Assembly: GCF_022867795.2 (NCBI RefSeq) | Contig: NZ_CP107006.1 | Location: forward strand, 6,163,501 to 6,227,500 | DNA length: 64,000 nt | From: Chitinophaga horti | GTDB taxonomy: Bacteria; Bacteroidota; Bacteroidia; Chitinophagales; Chitinophagaceae | Reading direction: 5' to 3' | Shown: positions 49,415 to 57,292 of the stretch, piece after piece | How the letters are laid out: the number at the start of each line of letters is the position of its first letter | How positions within the stretch are numbered: the stretch's first letter is position 1 | Notes under the pieces: model-generated | The model's database searches: none | What the model saw: the letters and a program-made list of their open reading frames with translations, nothing else | What the model was told of the DNA's origin: nothing | Position numbers and translations under genes: made by a program

Positions 49415-49444
49415 AAAAAGGGTTGCTCCTTACAGAACAACCCT
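49415..49444. terminator. Intrinsic terminator between the TIR-like gene and tRNA-Glu
   Basis: AGGGTTG / CAACCCT stem with a 12-nt loop; the minus strand ends in TTTTTC, and the hairpin also follows the plus-strand gene. Confidence 0.65.
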
Positions 49445-49471
49445 AGAATTTTGAGGATGTAATCCTTTTCG

Positions 49472-49543
49472 TACCGCGTACGGGATTCGAACCCGTGATT
49501 CCTCCGTGAAAGGGAGGCGTCTTAACCCCTTGACCAACGCGGC
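49472..49543 (-). tRNA. tRNA-Glu (anticodon TTC), copy 2
   Basis: Identical to the copy at 23095-23166; identity extends a few bases to each side (about 78 bp in total). Confidence 0.93.
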
Positions 49544-49619
49544 GTATTTCGTATTTGGGATTGCAAAGGTAATCCCTCTTTTTATATTTCCAAAATAAAT
49601 TTCTTAACCCAAATTTATA

Positions 49620-49650
49620 TTGATTTATACCCGCACACCTTGTAAATTTG
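49620..49650 (+). promoter_or_regulatory. gapA promoter (TTG-N20-TAAATTTG)
   Basis: TTG at 49620-49622 and TAAATTTG at 49643-49650 match the Bacteroidota consensus. The leader to the ATG at 49689 would be about 30 nt. Confidence 0.65.
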
Positions 49651-49688
49651 CTTCTCAATTTTTTTCATCTTCAAATCTTTAGTGTAAA

Positions 49689-50705
49689 ATGGGAACTACT
49701 CTCAAAATCGGTATAAATGGATTCGGTCGCATCGGTCGCCTCGTATACCGTCAGATTTACAACATGCCTGGTATCGACGTGGTAGCTATCAACGACCTTA
49801 CCAGCCCGAAGGTATTGGCGCATCTCCTGAAATACGACTCAGCTCAGGGTAGATTTGAAACAGAAGTTACTAGCACCGACAACTCTATCTCCGTTAACGG
49901 CGAAGAAGTAAAAATATACGCACAGAAAGATCCTGCCCAGATTCCCTGGAAAGAGCACAATATCGATGTAGTAATCGAGTGCACAGGCTTCTTTACTGAC
50001 AAAGACAAAGCAGAAGCTCACATCACTGCTGGCGCTAAACGTGTGGTAATCTCCGCTCCGGCTACCGGCGACCTGAAAACGGTTGTTTTCAACGTTAACC
50101 ACGACATCCTCGACGGTTCTGAAACAGTTATCTCCTGCGCATCCTGCACCACTAACTGTCTCGCTCCAATGGCGAAAGTACTGGAAGACAAATACGGTAT
50201 CGTTACCGGTCTGATGACTACCATCCACGCTTACACCAACGACCAGAACACCCTGGATGCTCCGCACCCTAAAGGTGACCTGCGCCGTGCACGTGCTGCT
50301 GCCGCTAACATCGTACCTAACAGCACCGGCGCTGCTAAAGCGATCGGCCTGGTACTGCCTAGCCTGAAAGGTAAACTGGACGGTAACGCGCAGCGTGTTC
50401 CGACGATCACCGGCTCCCTCACAGAACTGACTACCATCCTCAGCAAAAAAGTAACTGCAGAAGAAATCAACGAAGCCATGAAAGCTGCTTCTAACGAATC
50501 TTTCGGTTACACTACAGACGAAATCGTAAGCACCGACATCATCGGTACCCGCTTCGGTTCCCTGTTCGATGCTACCCAAACGAAAGTAATCACCCAGGGT
50601 GATGTACAAATGGTGAAAACTGTTTCCTGGTACGATAACGAAATGAGCTATGTTTCTCAGCTCGTTCGCACCGTGAAACATTTCGCTGGCCTCATCAGCA
50701 AATAA
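49689..50705 (+). CDS. gapA: Glyceraldehyde-3-phosphate dehydrogenase, type I
   Basis: Glycolytic enzyme converting glyceraldehyde 3-phosphate, NAD and phosphate to 1,3-bisphosphoglycerate. 338 aa. N-terminal NGFGRIGRLVYRQ Rossmann motif, catalytic SCTTNCLAP with Cys153, HAYTNDQNTLDAPHPKGDLR phosphate-binding loop, and YDNEMSYVSQLV at the C-terminus. Codon use is strongly biased, as in highly expressed genes. pgk follows after a hairpin, so the two may be partly co-transcribed. Confidence 0.97.
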   Translation: MGTTLKIGINGFGRIGRLVYRQIYNMPGIDVVAINDLTSPKVLAHLLKYDSAQGRFETEVTSTDNSISVNGEEVKIYAQKDPAQIPWKEHNIDVVIECTGFFTDKDKAEAHITAGAKRVVISAPATGDLKTVVFNVNHDILDGSETVISCASCTTNCLAPMAKVLEDKYGIVTGLMTTIHAYTNDQNTLDAPHPKGDLRRARAAAANIVPNSTGAAKAIGLVLPSLKGKLDGNAQRVPTITGSLTELTTILSKKVTAEEINEAMKAASNESFGYTTDEIVSTDIIGTRFGSLFDATQTKVITQGDVQMVKTVSWYDNEMSYVSQLVRTVKHFAGLISK

Positions 50706-50718
50706 TTTTATTGTCATA

Positions 50719-50777
50719 GAAGGGAGAAGAGGTAAAGGTGTTTTCACGCCTTTATCTTTTTCTCCCTTCTCCTTTTT
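50719..50777 (+). terminator. Large hairpin between gapA and pgk
   Basis: GAAGGGAGAA pairs with TTCTCCCTTC around an inner AAAGG/CCTTT hairpin; TCCTTTTT follows. It may lower pgk expression relative to gapA. Confidence 0.65.
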
Positions 50778-50804
50778 ACTAACCTTTCTTAAAACCCAGG
50801 CAAT

Positions 50805-51998
50805 ATGAGCAAGTTTTCCAGCTTCAATTTCAGCGGTAAAAAAGCCCTCATCCGCGTTGACTTCAACGTTCCCCTCAACGATAAATTCGAGATCACCGAC
50901 GATACCCGCATGAAAGCGGCGGTGCCCACGATTAAAAAGATACTGGCCGACGGCGGATCGGTGATCCTCATGTCGCACCTCGGCAGGCCAAAAGATGGTC
51001 CTACCGATAAATACTCCCTCAAACACCTGGTAAACCACCTGGTAAAACTGCTGGAAGGCGCTACCGTTAAGTTCGCCGAAGATTGTGTAGGCGAAGTAGC
51101 GGAGAAAGCTGCTGCTAACGTGCAAGCCGGCGAAGTGCTGCTGCTCGAAAACCTGCGCTTCCACAAACAGGAAGAAAAAGGCGATAAAGCATTTGCAGAA
51201 CAACTCGCTAAACTGGGCGACGTATACGTAAACGACGCCTTCGGTACCGCACACCGCGCACACGCTTCTACAGCGGTTATCGCGGAGTTCTTCCCTGCCG
51301 ACAAACGTTTCTTCGGCCTGCTCATGGAAGCTGAAGTAAACAACGCTGAAAAAGTACTGCACGGTGCAGAATCTCCGTTCACGGCCATCCTGGGTGGCGC
51401 AAAGGTGAGTGATAAGATCCTCATCATCGAAAACCTGATGGAGAAAGCCAACAATATCATCATCGGTGGCGGTATGGCTTACACTTTCCTGAAAGCTCAG
51501 GGTAAAGAAATTGGTAATTCCCTCGTGGAAAATGATAAGCTGGACCTGGCACTCGAACTGCTGGCCAAGGCAAAAGCGAAAGGCGTACAACTGCTGCTGC
51601 CTACGGATTCCGTAGCGGCCGATAAGTTCGCTGCCGACGCTAACACACAAACAGTTTCCAACGACAACATCCCTTCCGGCTGGATGGGCCTCGACGTAGG
51701 ACCTGAATCGGTAAAACTGTTCAGCGAAACGATCGCTAACTCTAAAACCATTCTCTGGAACGGCCCGATGGGCGTATTCGAAATGGAGAAATTCCAGGGC
51801 GGTACTAAAGCCGTAGCTGATGCGATCGTGAAGGCAACTGCCGGCGGCGCGTTCTCCCTCGTAGGCGGTGGTGACTCTGTGGCAGCCGTAAACCAATTCG
51901 GCCTGGCAGAAAAAGTAAGCTACGTATCCACCGGTGGTGGTGCTATGCTCGAATACTTCGAAGGCAAAACATTGCCTGGTATCGCAGCGGTGAAGTAA
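50805..51998 (+). CDS. pgk: Phosphoglycerate kinase
   Basis: Transfers phosphate from 1,3-bisphosphoglycerate to ADP. 397 aa. N-terminal VRIDFNVPL-type motif (LIRVDFNVPL), GRPKDGPTDKYSLKHL substrate loop, NDAFGTAHRAHAS, GGAKVSDKILIIENLM, WNGPMGVFEM and the nucleotide-binding GGGDSVAAV near the C-terminus. All family blocks are in order. Follows gapA by 99 bp on the same strand. Confidence 0.97.
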   Translation: MSKFSSFNFSGKKALIRVDFNVPLNDKFEITDDTRMKAAVPTIKKILADGGSVILMSHLGRPKDGPTDKYSLKHLVNHLVKLLEGATVKFAEDCVGEVAEKAAANVQAGEVLLLENLRFHKQEEKGDKAFAEQLAKLGDVYVNDAFGTAHRAHASTAVIAEFFPADKRFFGLLMEAEVNNAEKVLHGAESPFTAILGGAKVSDKILIIENLMEKANNIIIGGGMAYTFLKAQGKEIGNSLVENDKLDLALELLAKAKAKGVQLLLPTDSVAADKFAADANTQTVSNDNIPSGWMGLDVGPESVKLFSETIANSKTILWNGPMGVFEMEKFQGGTKAVADAIVKATAGGAFSLVGGGDSVAAVNQFGLAEKVSYVSTGGGAMLEYFEGKTLPGIAAVK

Positions 51999-52013
51999 GT
52001 CTTCGCACTAAAT

Positions 52014-52048
52014 AAAAAAAGCGGTACTCCCCAAAGAGTACCGCTTTT
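52014..52048. terminator. Bidirectional terminator between pgk and the dipeptidase
   Basis: Perfect 10-bp stem AGCGGTACTC/GAGTACCGCT around CCCAAA-like loop, A run on the left and T run on the right. Confidence 0.85.
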
Positions 52049-52065
52049 CTATTTCGCAGAAGTCA

Positions 52066-53439
52066 CTACTTCTTACTCATCTCCGTAAAATACTGGTGGA
52101 AGTAAGGGATCGTTTCAATACCCTTATAAAAGTTCGCCAGGTCAAACTTCTCGTTGGGAGAGTGCAGGTTGTCACTATCCAGCCCGAAGCCCATCAGCAC
52201 CGTTTTCAAGCCCAGTTCTTTTTCGAACAGCGCTACGATAGGAATACTACCACCGCCACGTACAGGAATCGGCTCTTTACCGAAAGTAGCCGCGTAAGCT
52301 TTGTTCGCCGCTTTGAACGCTACGTGGTCGGTAGGCGTCACGTACGGGTTACCGCCATGGTGAGGCGTCACTTTCACCTTCACATTGTTCGGCGCAATCT
52401 TTTCGAAATGCGCTTTGAACAGGTCGGAAATCTTATGGTTATCCTGGTTAGGTACCAGGCGCATAGAAATCTTTGCGTAAGCCTTAGAAGGTAACACCGT
52501 CTTAGCACCTTCGCCGGTGTAACCACCCCAGATGCCGTTTACTTCCAGCGTCGGACGAGTGCCGGTGCGCTCGAATACACTGTAGCCTTTTTCACCCCAA
52601 ACATCCGCAATCTCCAGGTCGGTGATGTATTCTTTAAGATCGAAAGGAGCGGAGTTCAGCGCTTTGCGTTCCGCATCGCTCAGGTCTACCACATCGTCAT
52701 AGAAGCCGGGGATGGTAATGTGATTGTCTTTGTCGTGCAGGCTGGCGATCATCTGGCAGAGGATCGTAGCCGGGTTAGCTACGGCACCGCCGTAAACGCC
52801 GCTGTGCAAGTCGCGGTTAGGACCGGTAACTTCTACCTCCATGTACGACAGGCCACGCAGCCCCGTATCGATGGATGGGTTTTCGAGGCTGATCATCGCC
52901 GTGTCTGAAATGAGGACTACGTCGGCTTTCAGGCGCTCTTTATTTTCTTTGATGAAGATGCCGAGGTTAGCAGAGCCCACTTCTTCCTCACCTTCTATCA
53001 TGAATTTAACGTTGCAGGGCAGCGTGTTGGTAGCGATCATTGTTTCTACCGCCTTCACGTGCATATAAAATTGGCCTTTATCGTCAGCCGAGCCGCGCGC
53101 ATAAATTTTACCGTCTTTAATTACCGGCTCAAACGGGCCACTGTGCCACAGCTCCAGCGGATCGGGCGGTTGCACGTCGTAGTGACCGTACACCAGTACC
53201 GTAGGCAGGTTAGCGTCTATGATTTTTTCGCCATATACAATAGGATGGCCGGCCGTAGGGCACACTTCCACTTTCTCTGCACCCGCTTCGATCAGGCGCT
53301 CTTTCACCGCCTCGGCGCAACGTTTGGTGTCTTCGTTATGCCTGGAGTCCGCGCTCACAGAAGGTATGCGCAGCAGCGACAGCAGCTCTTCCAGGAACCT
53401 GTCTTTGTTTTTAGCCTGGTAATCTTTCCAAACTTGCAT
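52066..53439 (-). CDS. M20 family dipeptidase
   Basis: Zinc exopeptidase, 457 aa. Metal and catalytic motifs: VYGHYDVQPPDPLELWHSGP (His and Asp), RGSADDKGQFYMHVKA, the glutamate pair in IEGEEEVGSANLG, DTGLRGLSYMEVEVTG in the lid region, and RGGGSIPIV near the C-terminus with a late His in NLHSPNEKFDLANF. The lid dimerisation domain lies at about 195 to 340. Dipeptide or modified-peptide hydrolysis in the cytoplasm is likely; exact substrate unknown. Confidence 0.92.
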   Translation of the reverse strand: MQVWKDYQAKNKDRFLEELLSLLRIPSVSADSRHNEDTKRCAEAVKERLIEAGAEKVEVCPTAGHPIVYGEKIIDANLPTVLVYGHYDVQPPDPLELWHSGPFEPVIKDGKIYARGSADDKGQFYMHVKAVETMIATNTLPCNVKFMIEGEEEVGSANLGIFIKENKERLKADVVLISDTAMISLENPSIDTGLRGLSYMEVEVTGPNRDLHSGVYGGAVANPATILCQMIASLHDKDNHITIPGFYDDVVDLSDAERKALNSAPFDLKEYITDLEIADVWGEKGYSVFERTGTRPTLEVNGIWGGYTGEGAKTVLPSKAYAKISMRLVPNQDNHKISDLFKAHFEKIAPNNVKVKVTPHHGGNPYVTPTDHVAFKAANKAYAATFGKEPIPVRGGGSIPIVALFEKELGLKTVLMGFGLDSDNLHSPNEKFDLANFYKGIETIPYFHQYFTEMSKK

Positions 53440-53507
53440 GTGTATGATGGTTATTGACGTTTACAATGGCTGCAATTTAAAGGAATTTGCAGAAAGCAAC
53501 CACAAAA

Positions 53508-53525
53508 GGGGGCACTTAACCCCCG
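53508..53525. repeat. GGGGG/CCCCC hairpin
   Basis: GGGGG-CACTTAA-CCCCC in the gap upstream of the dipeptidase. No T run. Together with the repeat at 53536 it is the only structure seen between 53440 and 53780. Confidence 0.35.
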
Positions 53526-53535
53526 TAATCCTCCC

Positions 53536-53563
53536 CAGCCCCCGTTGTGTCACTCACTTGTAC
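53536..53563 (+). repeat. Dispersed repeat with TTGTGTCACTCACTT core, copy 3
   Basis: CAGCCCCCG, the core TTGTGTCACTCACTT, then GTAC. One mismatch to copy 1 over 28 bp (including the 3' GTAC shared with copy 1); lacks the pairing 3' arm. Confidence 0.7.
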
Positions 53564-53780
53564 GGCATTTTCTCTACTCAGCTCCCCCGGGTGTACGTCA
53601 TTAACGATGCCGGCGCCTTGCTGACACGCCTCGTCATCAGACGCTACGGTGCCTATACCCAACCGTCACCCAACCATCACTGAACCATCAGATCTATACT
53701 TTGCCATAATTTGACTCTTTTTTGCCACTAATTGATACGGTAACCAGCACGCATCCCCCCCGATCTTTGTAAAAAAGCAA

Positions 53781-54434
53781 ATGATACAAAAGGGATTTAA
53801 CGCCATCTCCTCCGGGGCCACCGGCAAATTCGGCAACCAGGTGGTAAAGTACTTCCGGTACGGAAAGGAAATCATTGCCAAAGCCCCGTGTAAACGACCG
53901 GGTATGGGCACGCCGGGCCAGGAGCGCACAAAGGGCGATTTCAAAAAGGCGGCGTTGTGGTCCGCTCATGTGCGGGCCAATGCACCACTGAGAGCCCGCT
54001 ACCAGGCCGCCCGTACGGGAGGAAAAAACGTACACAACATGGCCATCGCAGATTACCTGGTCGCCCCGGTCATTCATGAATTGTCGGTAAAGAAGGGCAA
54101 AGTGACCGTCTTCGCCACAGATAATTGTTTCGTGGCCGAGGTGCTGGTCGAGGTGTACAGCCCAGACGGCGTACTGCTCGAAGCCGGCCAGGCCGCTGAT
54201 GCCGGGCATGATCGTTTTACTTACATACCCCGCGCATTGCCTGTAGGCGGCAGCATCGTTGTTATCGTGAAAGACTTCCCGGGTAATGAGTGCAGGAGCG
54301 AAGTGCTGTTGAGCAGTGAGGAGTTAACAGTCGTACCCACCTGCATACGTATCCGCCACTGCGAACGCGACGGCACGCCGCAGCGCGACCTGGTAACGGA
54401 TAATGAACACATGCCGCTCCGCCGTAGCGGATAA
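53781..54434 (+). CDS. Hypothetical protein
   Basis: 217 aa with no signal peptide. The N-terminal MIQKGFNAISSGATGKFGNQ, VVKYFRYGKEIIAKAPCKRP and QERTKGDFKKAALWSAHVRA suggest a basic, nucleic-acid-protein-like region; the middle (KVTVFATDNCFVAEVLVEVY, RFTYIPRALPVGGSIVVIVKD) is beta-rich. No family recognised. It sits between two copies of the dispersed repeat. Confidence 0.55.
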   Translation: MIQKGFNAISSGATGKFGNQVVKYFRYGKEIIAKAPCKRPGMGTPGQERTKGDFKKAALWSAHVRANAPLRARYQAARTGGKNVHNMAIADYLVAPVIHELSVKKGKVTVFATDNCFVAEVLVEVYSPDGVLLEAGQAADAGHDRFTYIPRALPVGGSIVVIVKDFPGNECRSEVLLSSEELTVVPTCIRIRHCERDGTPQRDLVTDNEHMPLRRSG

Positions 54435-54460
54435 ATTTTCGCCACTGCCAATAACGAAAC

Positions 54461-54492
54461 AGCCGCCGAAGTGAGTGACACAACGGCGGCTG
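54461..54492 (-). repeat. Dispersed repeat with TTGTGTCACTCACTT core, copy 4 (perfect stem)
   Basis: On the minus strand AGCCGCCG, loop TTGTGTCACTCACTT, CGGCGGCT: a perfect 8-bp stem with a 15-nt loop, followed by GTTTCGTT. It lies between two convergent genes and may act as a terminator here. Confidence 0.8.
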
Positions 54493-54515
54493 AAGAAGGT
54501 GCTTATGCTGGTAAA

Positions 54516-54980
54516 CTAGGAAATTAACTTCTGGCGCAGGAGGAACTCCAGCTTCTCGTTTACGTCGAGCAGCTTTTCGGTGAGTTCGCGGTTCTCTTTA
54601 CGGAGGGCGTACACTTCGTATGCCTTATCAATGTTATGTTTCAGCTCGTCCTCGTTCCAGGGTTTGGAGAAGTATTTGTACACCTGGCCTTTGTTGATCG
54701 CGTCAATTACGGCATTAATGTCCGCATAGCCGGTCAGCAATACCCTGATGGGTTCAGCATGCTTCTCAAGAATGGATTCGAAAAATTCGATGCCCGTCAT
54801 TTTAGGCATACGCTGGTCGGAGATAATGATGTGGAAGTCGTTTTCTTCCAATAACTTATACGCTTCTTCTGCCGATTCCGCAGTCTGGATGGCGTATAAT
54901 CTTCTGAAGCTTGCTTTAAAGGCGTTCAGGTTATGTACCTCATCATCTATATAGAGGATGCGTATTTGTTGTTGACTCAT
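54516..54980 (-). CDS. Response regulator receiver protein
   Basis: 154 aa. A single receiver domain with D12-D13, phospho-acceptor D55 (IIISDQRMPKMTGIEFF), VLLTGYADINAVIDA and the conserved Lys in YKYFSKPWNEDEL, followed by a coiled-coil-like C-terminus (LRKENRELTEKLLDVNEKLE). It lacks an output domain. The pattern resembles the receiver of RpfG/HD-GYP proteins. No kinase is adjacent; it may pass a signal by protein contact. Confidence 0.88.
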   Translation of the reverse strand: MSQQQIRILYIDDEVHNLNAFKASFRRLYAIQTAESAEEAYKLLEENDFHIIISDQRMPKMTGIEFFESILEKHAEPIRVLLTGYADINAVIDAINKGQVYKYFSKPWNEDELKHNIDKAYEVYALRKENRELTEKLLDVNEKLEFLLRQKLIS

Positions 54981-55251
54981 CTAACGCTGTAAACTTAATG
55001 TAAGTTAATAAAAATAAGCGGGTTGCAAACAGCGGCAGACTGTTTTTTACGCTCACATGATTGGCTGCCAATTACAATTCGACAGTTAGCATTCCCGGTT
55101 AAAGCTGAACAGATCACCTATACGAATCCGAAATACCACACTCAAACATAGATATTTTGTCGTGGATTTTAATAATTAAGTATAAGTTTTTTTTAAGAAG
55201 TATTAAGAAATCATATGTACGCGGGTGGTTACATATTGCTGAAACATCCCG
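54981..55251. other. Intergenic region without recognised gene
   Basis: 270 bp, AT-rich, upstream of both the response regulator (minus) and lemA (plus). Apart from the promoter box at 55252 no frame or structure is supported. Confidence 0.5.
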
Positions 55252-55259
55252 TAGTTTTG
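55252..55259 (+). promoter_or_regulatory. -7 promoter element of the lemA operon
   Basis: TAGTTTTG fits TAnnTTTG. A leader hairpin TGTAGG/CCTACA follows at 55277-55304 before the ATG at 55326. Confidence 0.45.
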
Positions 55260-55325
55260 CGTTTTGCATAAATTCGTGTAGGTTTGATAAACCCCTACAT
55301 GGGAAAGAACTAAAAATCTGTCATT

Positions 55326-55919
55326 ATGAAGAAGTCATCGCTTGTTTTAATTGTTGTTCTTGTTGTTGTAGCATTGATCGGTTTTGCCGGTTGCGGGAAA
55401 TACAATACCCTGCAAAAGCTGGATGAAAACGTAAATGGCGCCTGGGGTGCTGTACAAACCCAATACCAGCGCCGCGCCGACCTGATCGATAACCTCGTAG
55501 CCACTGTGAAAGGGGCTGCCAATTTCGAAAAAAGCACCCTCACCGAAGTGATCAACGCCCGCGCAAAGGCCACTTCCGTAACTATACAAAACACCGGCGA
55601 CCTTAACCAGTCTAAAATCGACGAGTTCCAGGCCGCACAAGGTCAGCTCAACAGTTCACTCAGCCGCCTGCTGGTAACGGTAGAACAATATCCCGACCTG
55701 AAAGCGACCGCCCAGTTCGGCGAACTGCGCGCACAGATCGAAGGCACAGAGAACCGCATCGCGAACGCCCGTAACGATTTCAATAACACTGTAAGGGACT
55801 TTAACGCTACCATCCGTACGTTCCCGAACAATATCGTAGCTGGCTTTGCGGGTCTGCAACAACGTGGTTACTTTAAAGCCGACGCTGGTGCGGAGAAAGC
55901 GCCTAAAGTAGAATTCTAA
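55326..55919 (+). CDS. lemA: LemA family protein
   Basis: 197 aa, one N-terminal membrane anchor (SSLVLIVVLVVVALIGFAG) with a lipobox-like AGC, then the long coiled helices of LemA: LQKLDENVNGAWGAVQTQYQ, RRADLIDNLVATVKGAANFE, YPDLKATAQFGELRAQIEGT, and the end RNDFNNTVRDFNATIRTFPN. Envelope-associated; function not settled. Followed by two TPM-domain genes, the usual LemA/TPM pairing. Confidence 0.92.
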   Translation: MKKSSLVLIVVLVVVALIGFAGCGKYNTLQKLDENVNGAWGAVQTQYQRRADLIDNLVATVKGAANFEKSTLTEVINARAKATSVTIQNTGDLNQSKIDEFQAAQGQLNSSLSRLLVTVEQYPDLKATAQFGELRAQIEGTENRIANARNDFNNTVRDFNATIRTFPNNIVAGFAGLQQRGYFKADAGAEKAPKVEF

Positions 55920-55984
55920 TCTGATTATCATCTATAAGAAAGCGGAGGCGGTAATACCGCTTCCGCTGTTTTAAATAAGCATCC

Positions 55985-56434
55985 ATGCGCCTCTTCCCGA
56001 AAAAAGAACTGTTTAACGAAGACGAAAAAGCCAAAGTGGTAGCGGCCGTTCGCCAGGCAGAACGCCTTACCAGCGGCGAAGTGCGGGTTTACATCGAAAG
56101 CCGCTGTGCTTATGTAGATGCATTTGACCGCGCAAAGGAAATATTTGCGGGGCTGGGCATGGAAAAAACGAAGCAACGTAACGGGGTACTGTTATACGTA
56201 GCCCTGCTGGACCACCAGTTCGCCATCCTGGGCGACCAGGGCATCCACGAAAAGGTGGGAGGCGAGTTCTGGCAAAAGGAAGCACTGCTGTTGCGCGACT
56301 ACTTCAAGCGCAACCTGATCGTGGAAGGATTGGAAGTATGTGTGAAAGAAATCGGCGAATCGCTGCGTCATCATTTCCCCTACGCCGCAGAAGACAAAAA
56401 TGAATTACCCGACGACATCGTGTTTGGAAGATAA
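55985..56434 (+). CDS. TPM domain protein (cytosolic type)
   Basis: 149 aa. TPM (TLP18.3/Psb32/MOLO-1) fold without signal peptide: KKELFNEDEKAKVVAAVRQA, TSGEVRVYIESRC, QRNGVLLYVALLDHQFAILG, DQGIHEKVGGEFW, with a C-terminal acidic tail. Second of three genes after lemA; the spacing (65 and 15 bp) suggests one operon. Function unknown; TPM proteins are linked to membrane protein quality control and to LemA. Confidence 0.87.
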   Translation: MRLFPKKELFNEDEKAKVVAAVRQAERLTSGEVRVYIESRCAYVDAFDRAKEIFAGLGMEKTKQRNGVLLYVALLDHQFAILGDQGIHEKVGGEFWQKEALLLRDYFKRNLIVEGLEVCVKEIGESLRHHFPYAAEDKNELPDDIVFGR

Positions 56435-56449
56435 ATTATAGCAAGAGCA

Positions 56450-57229
56450 ATGAAGATACTCCGCTGGTTATTAGTGTTTACCGGAATACTGACAGGCTTT
56501 ATGGCCGGGGCGCAGGACATCCCGAAGCCCATGAATCCGCCCCGTTTGCTGAATGATTTTGCAGGTGTGCTGTTGCGTGAAGACGCCGCAAAACTGGAAC
56601 AAAAGTTGGAGGCTTACGAGGATAGTACATCTAACGAGGTGGCCATCGTGATCGTGAAAACGCTCGACGGCTACGAACCGGAAGAGGTAAGCACGAAAAT
56701 CCTGAGAGAATGGGGTATCGGCAAAAAAGATAAGAACAATGGCCTGCTCATCCTCGTGGCGGTAGACGACCGCAAAGTGAGGATAGAAACAGGTTATGGA
56801 ATGGAGAATGTGGTGCCCGACGTAATCGCGTACCGGATTATCAACAACCAGATCAAACCGGCTTTTCGCCAGGGCGATTATTACCACGGCCTGGACGCAG
56901 CCGTTAACAGCGTTATCAAAGCCGCAGCAGGTGAGTTTCATGCCGTACCTAAAGACGGCGGCGAAGGCGGAGGTCTCGGTATCGGCGGCATTGCGATGAT
57001 CATCATTATTATCGTAGTGCTGGTGATCGTGAGCAGAGGCGGCGGCGGTGGCGGCGGTACGTTTAGCAGGCGCGGTTATAACGGTTGGGGCGGTGGCGTT
57101 GGCGGCGGATTTCTCGGCGGCGGCTTCGGCGGCGGTGGAGGAGGCTGGTCCGGCGGCGGTGGTGGTGGCGGTTTCGGCGGCTTCGGCGGCGGCGGCGGTA
57201 TCGGCGGCGGTGCCAGTGGCAACTGGTAA
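56450..57229 (+). CDS. TPM domain protein with Gly-rich C-terminus (YgcG-like)
   Basis: 259 aa. Signal peptide (WLLVFTGILTGFMAGAQDIP), TPM domain (LNDFAGVLLREDAAKLEQKL, NEVAIVIVKTLDGYEPEEVS, GIGKKDKNNGLLILVAVDDR, GYGMENVVPDVIAYRI), a membrane segment (GIAMIIIIIVVLVIV) and a tail of about 75 residues that is mostly glycine with interspersed Trp, Phe and Ser. Last of the lemA-TPM-TPM unit. Periplasmic TPM domain and anchored C-terminus are predicted. Confidence 0.9.
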   Translation: MKILRWLLVFTGILTGFMAGAQDIPKPMNPPRLLNDFAGVLLREDAAKLEQKLEAYEDSTSNEVAIVIVKTLDGYEPEEVSTKILREWGIGKKDKNNGLLILVAVDDRKVRIETGYGMENVVPDVIAYRIINNQIKPAFRQGDYYHGLDAAVNSVIKAAAGEFHAVPKDGGEGGGLGIGGIAMIIIIIVVLVIVSRGGGGGGGTFSRRGYNGWGGGVGGGFLGGGFGGGGGGWSGGGGGGGFGGFGGGGGIGGGASGNW

Positions 57230-57292
57230 CATCCTCTCAGAAAACCTTATTATCCCCATTCATACCGCGTAAAATATGAAATGCCCCTTGGT

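Noticed and set aside
49839..51896. 685-aa open frame antisense to gapA and pgk
   Set aside because: It mirrors two highly biased housekeeping genes; long antisense frames are expected from their codon use.
53438..53683. Plus-strand frame of 81 aa upstream of the hypothetical gene at 53781
   Set aside because: Runs through the dispersed repeat and a G/C hairpin; no family and no promoter; only the last 30 residues look coding-like.
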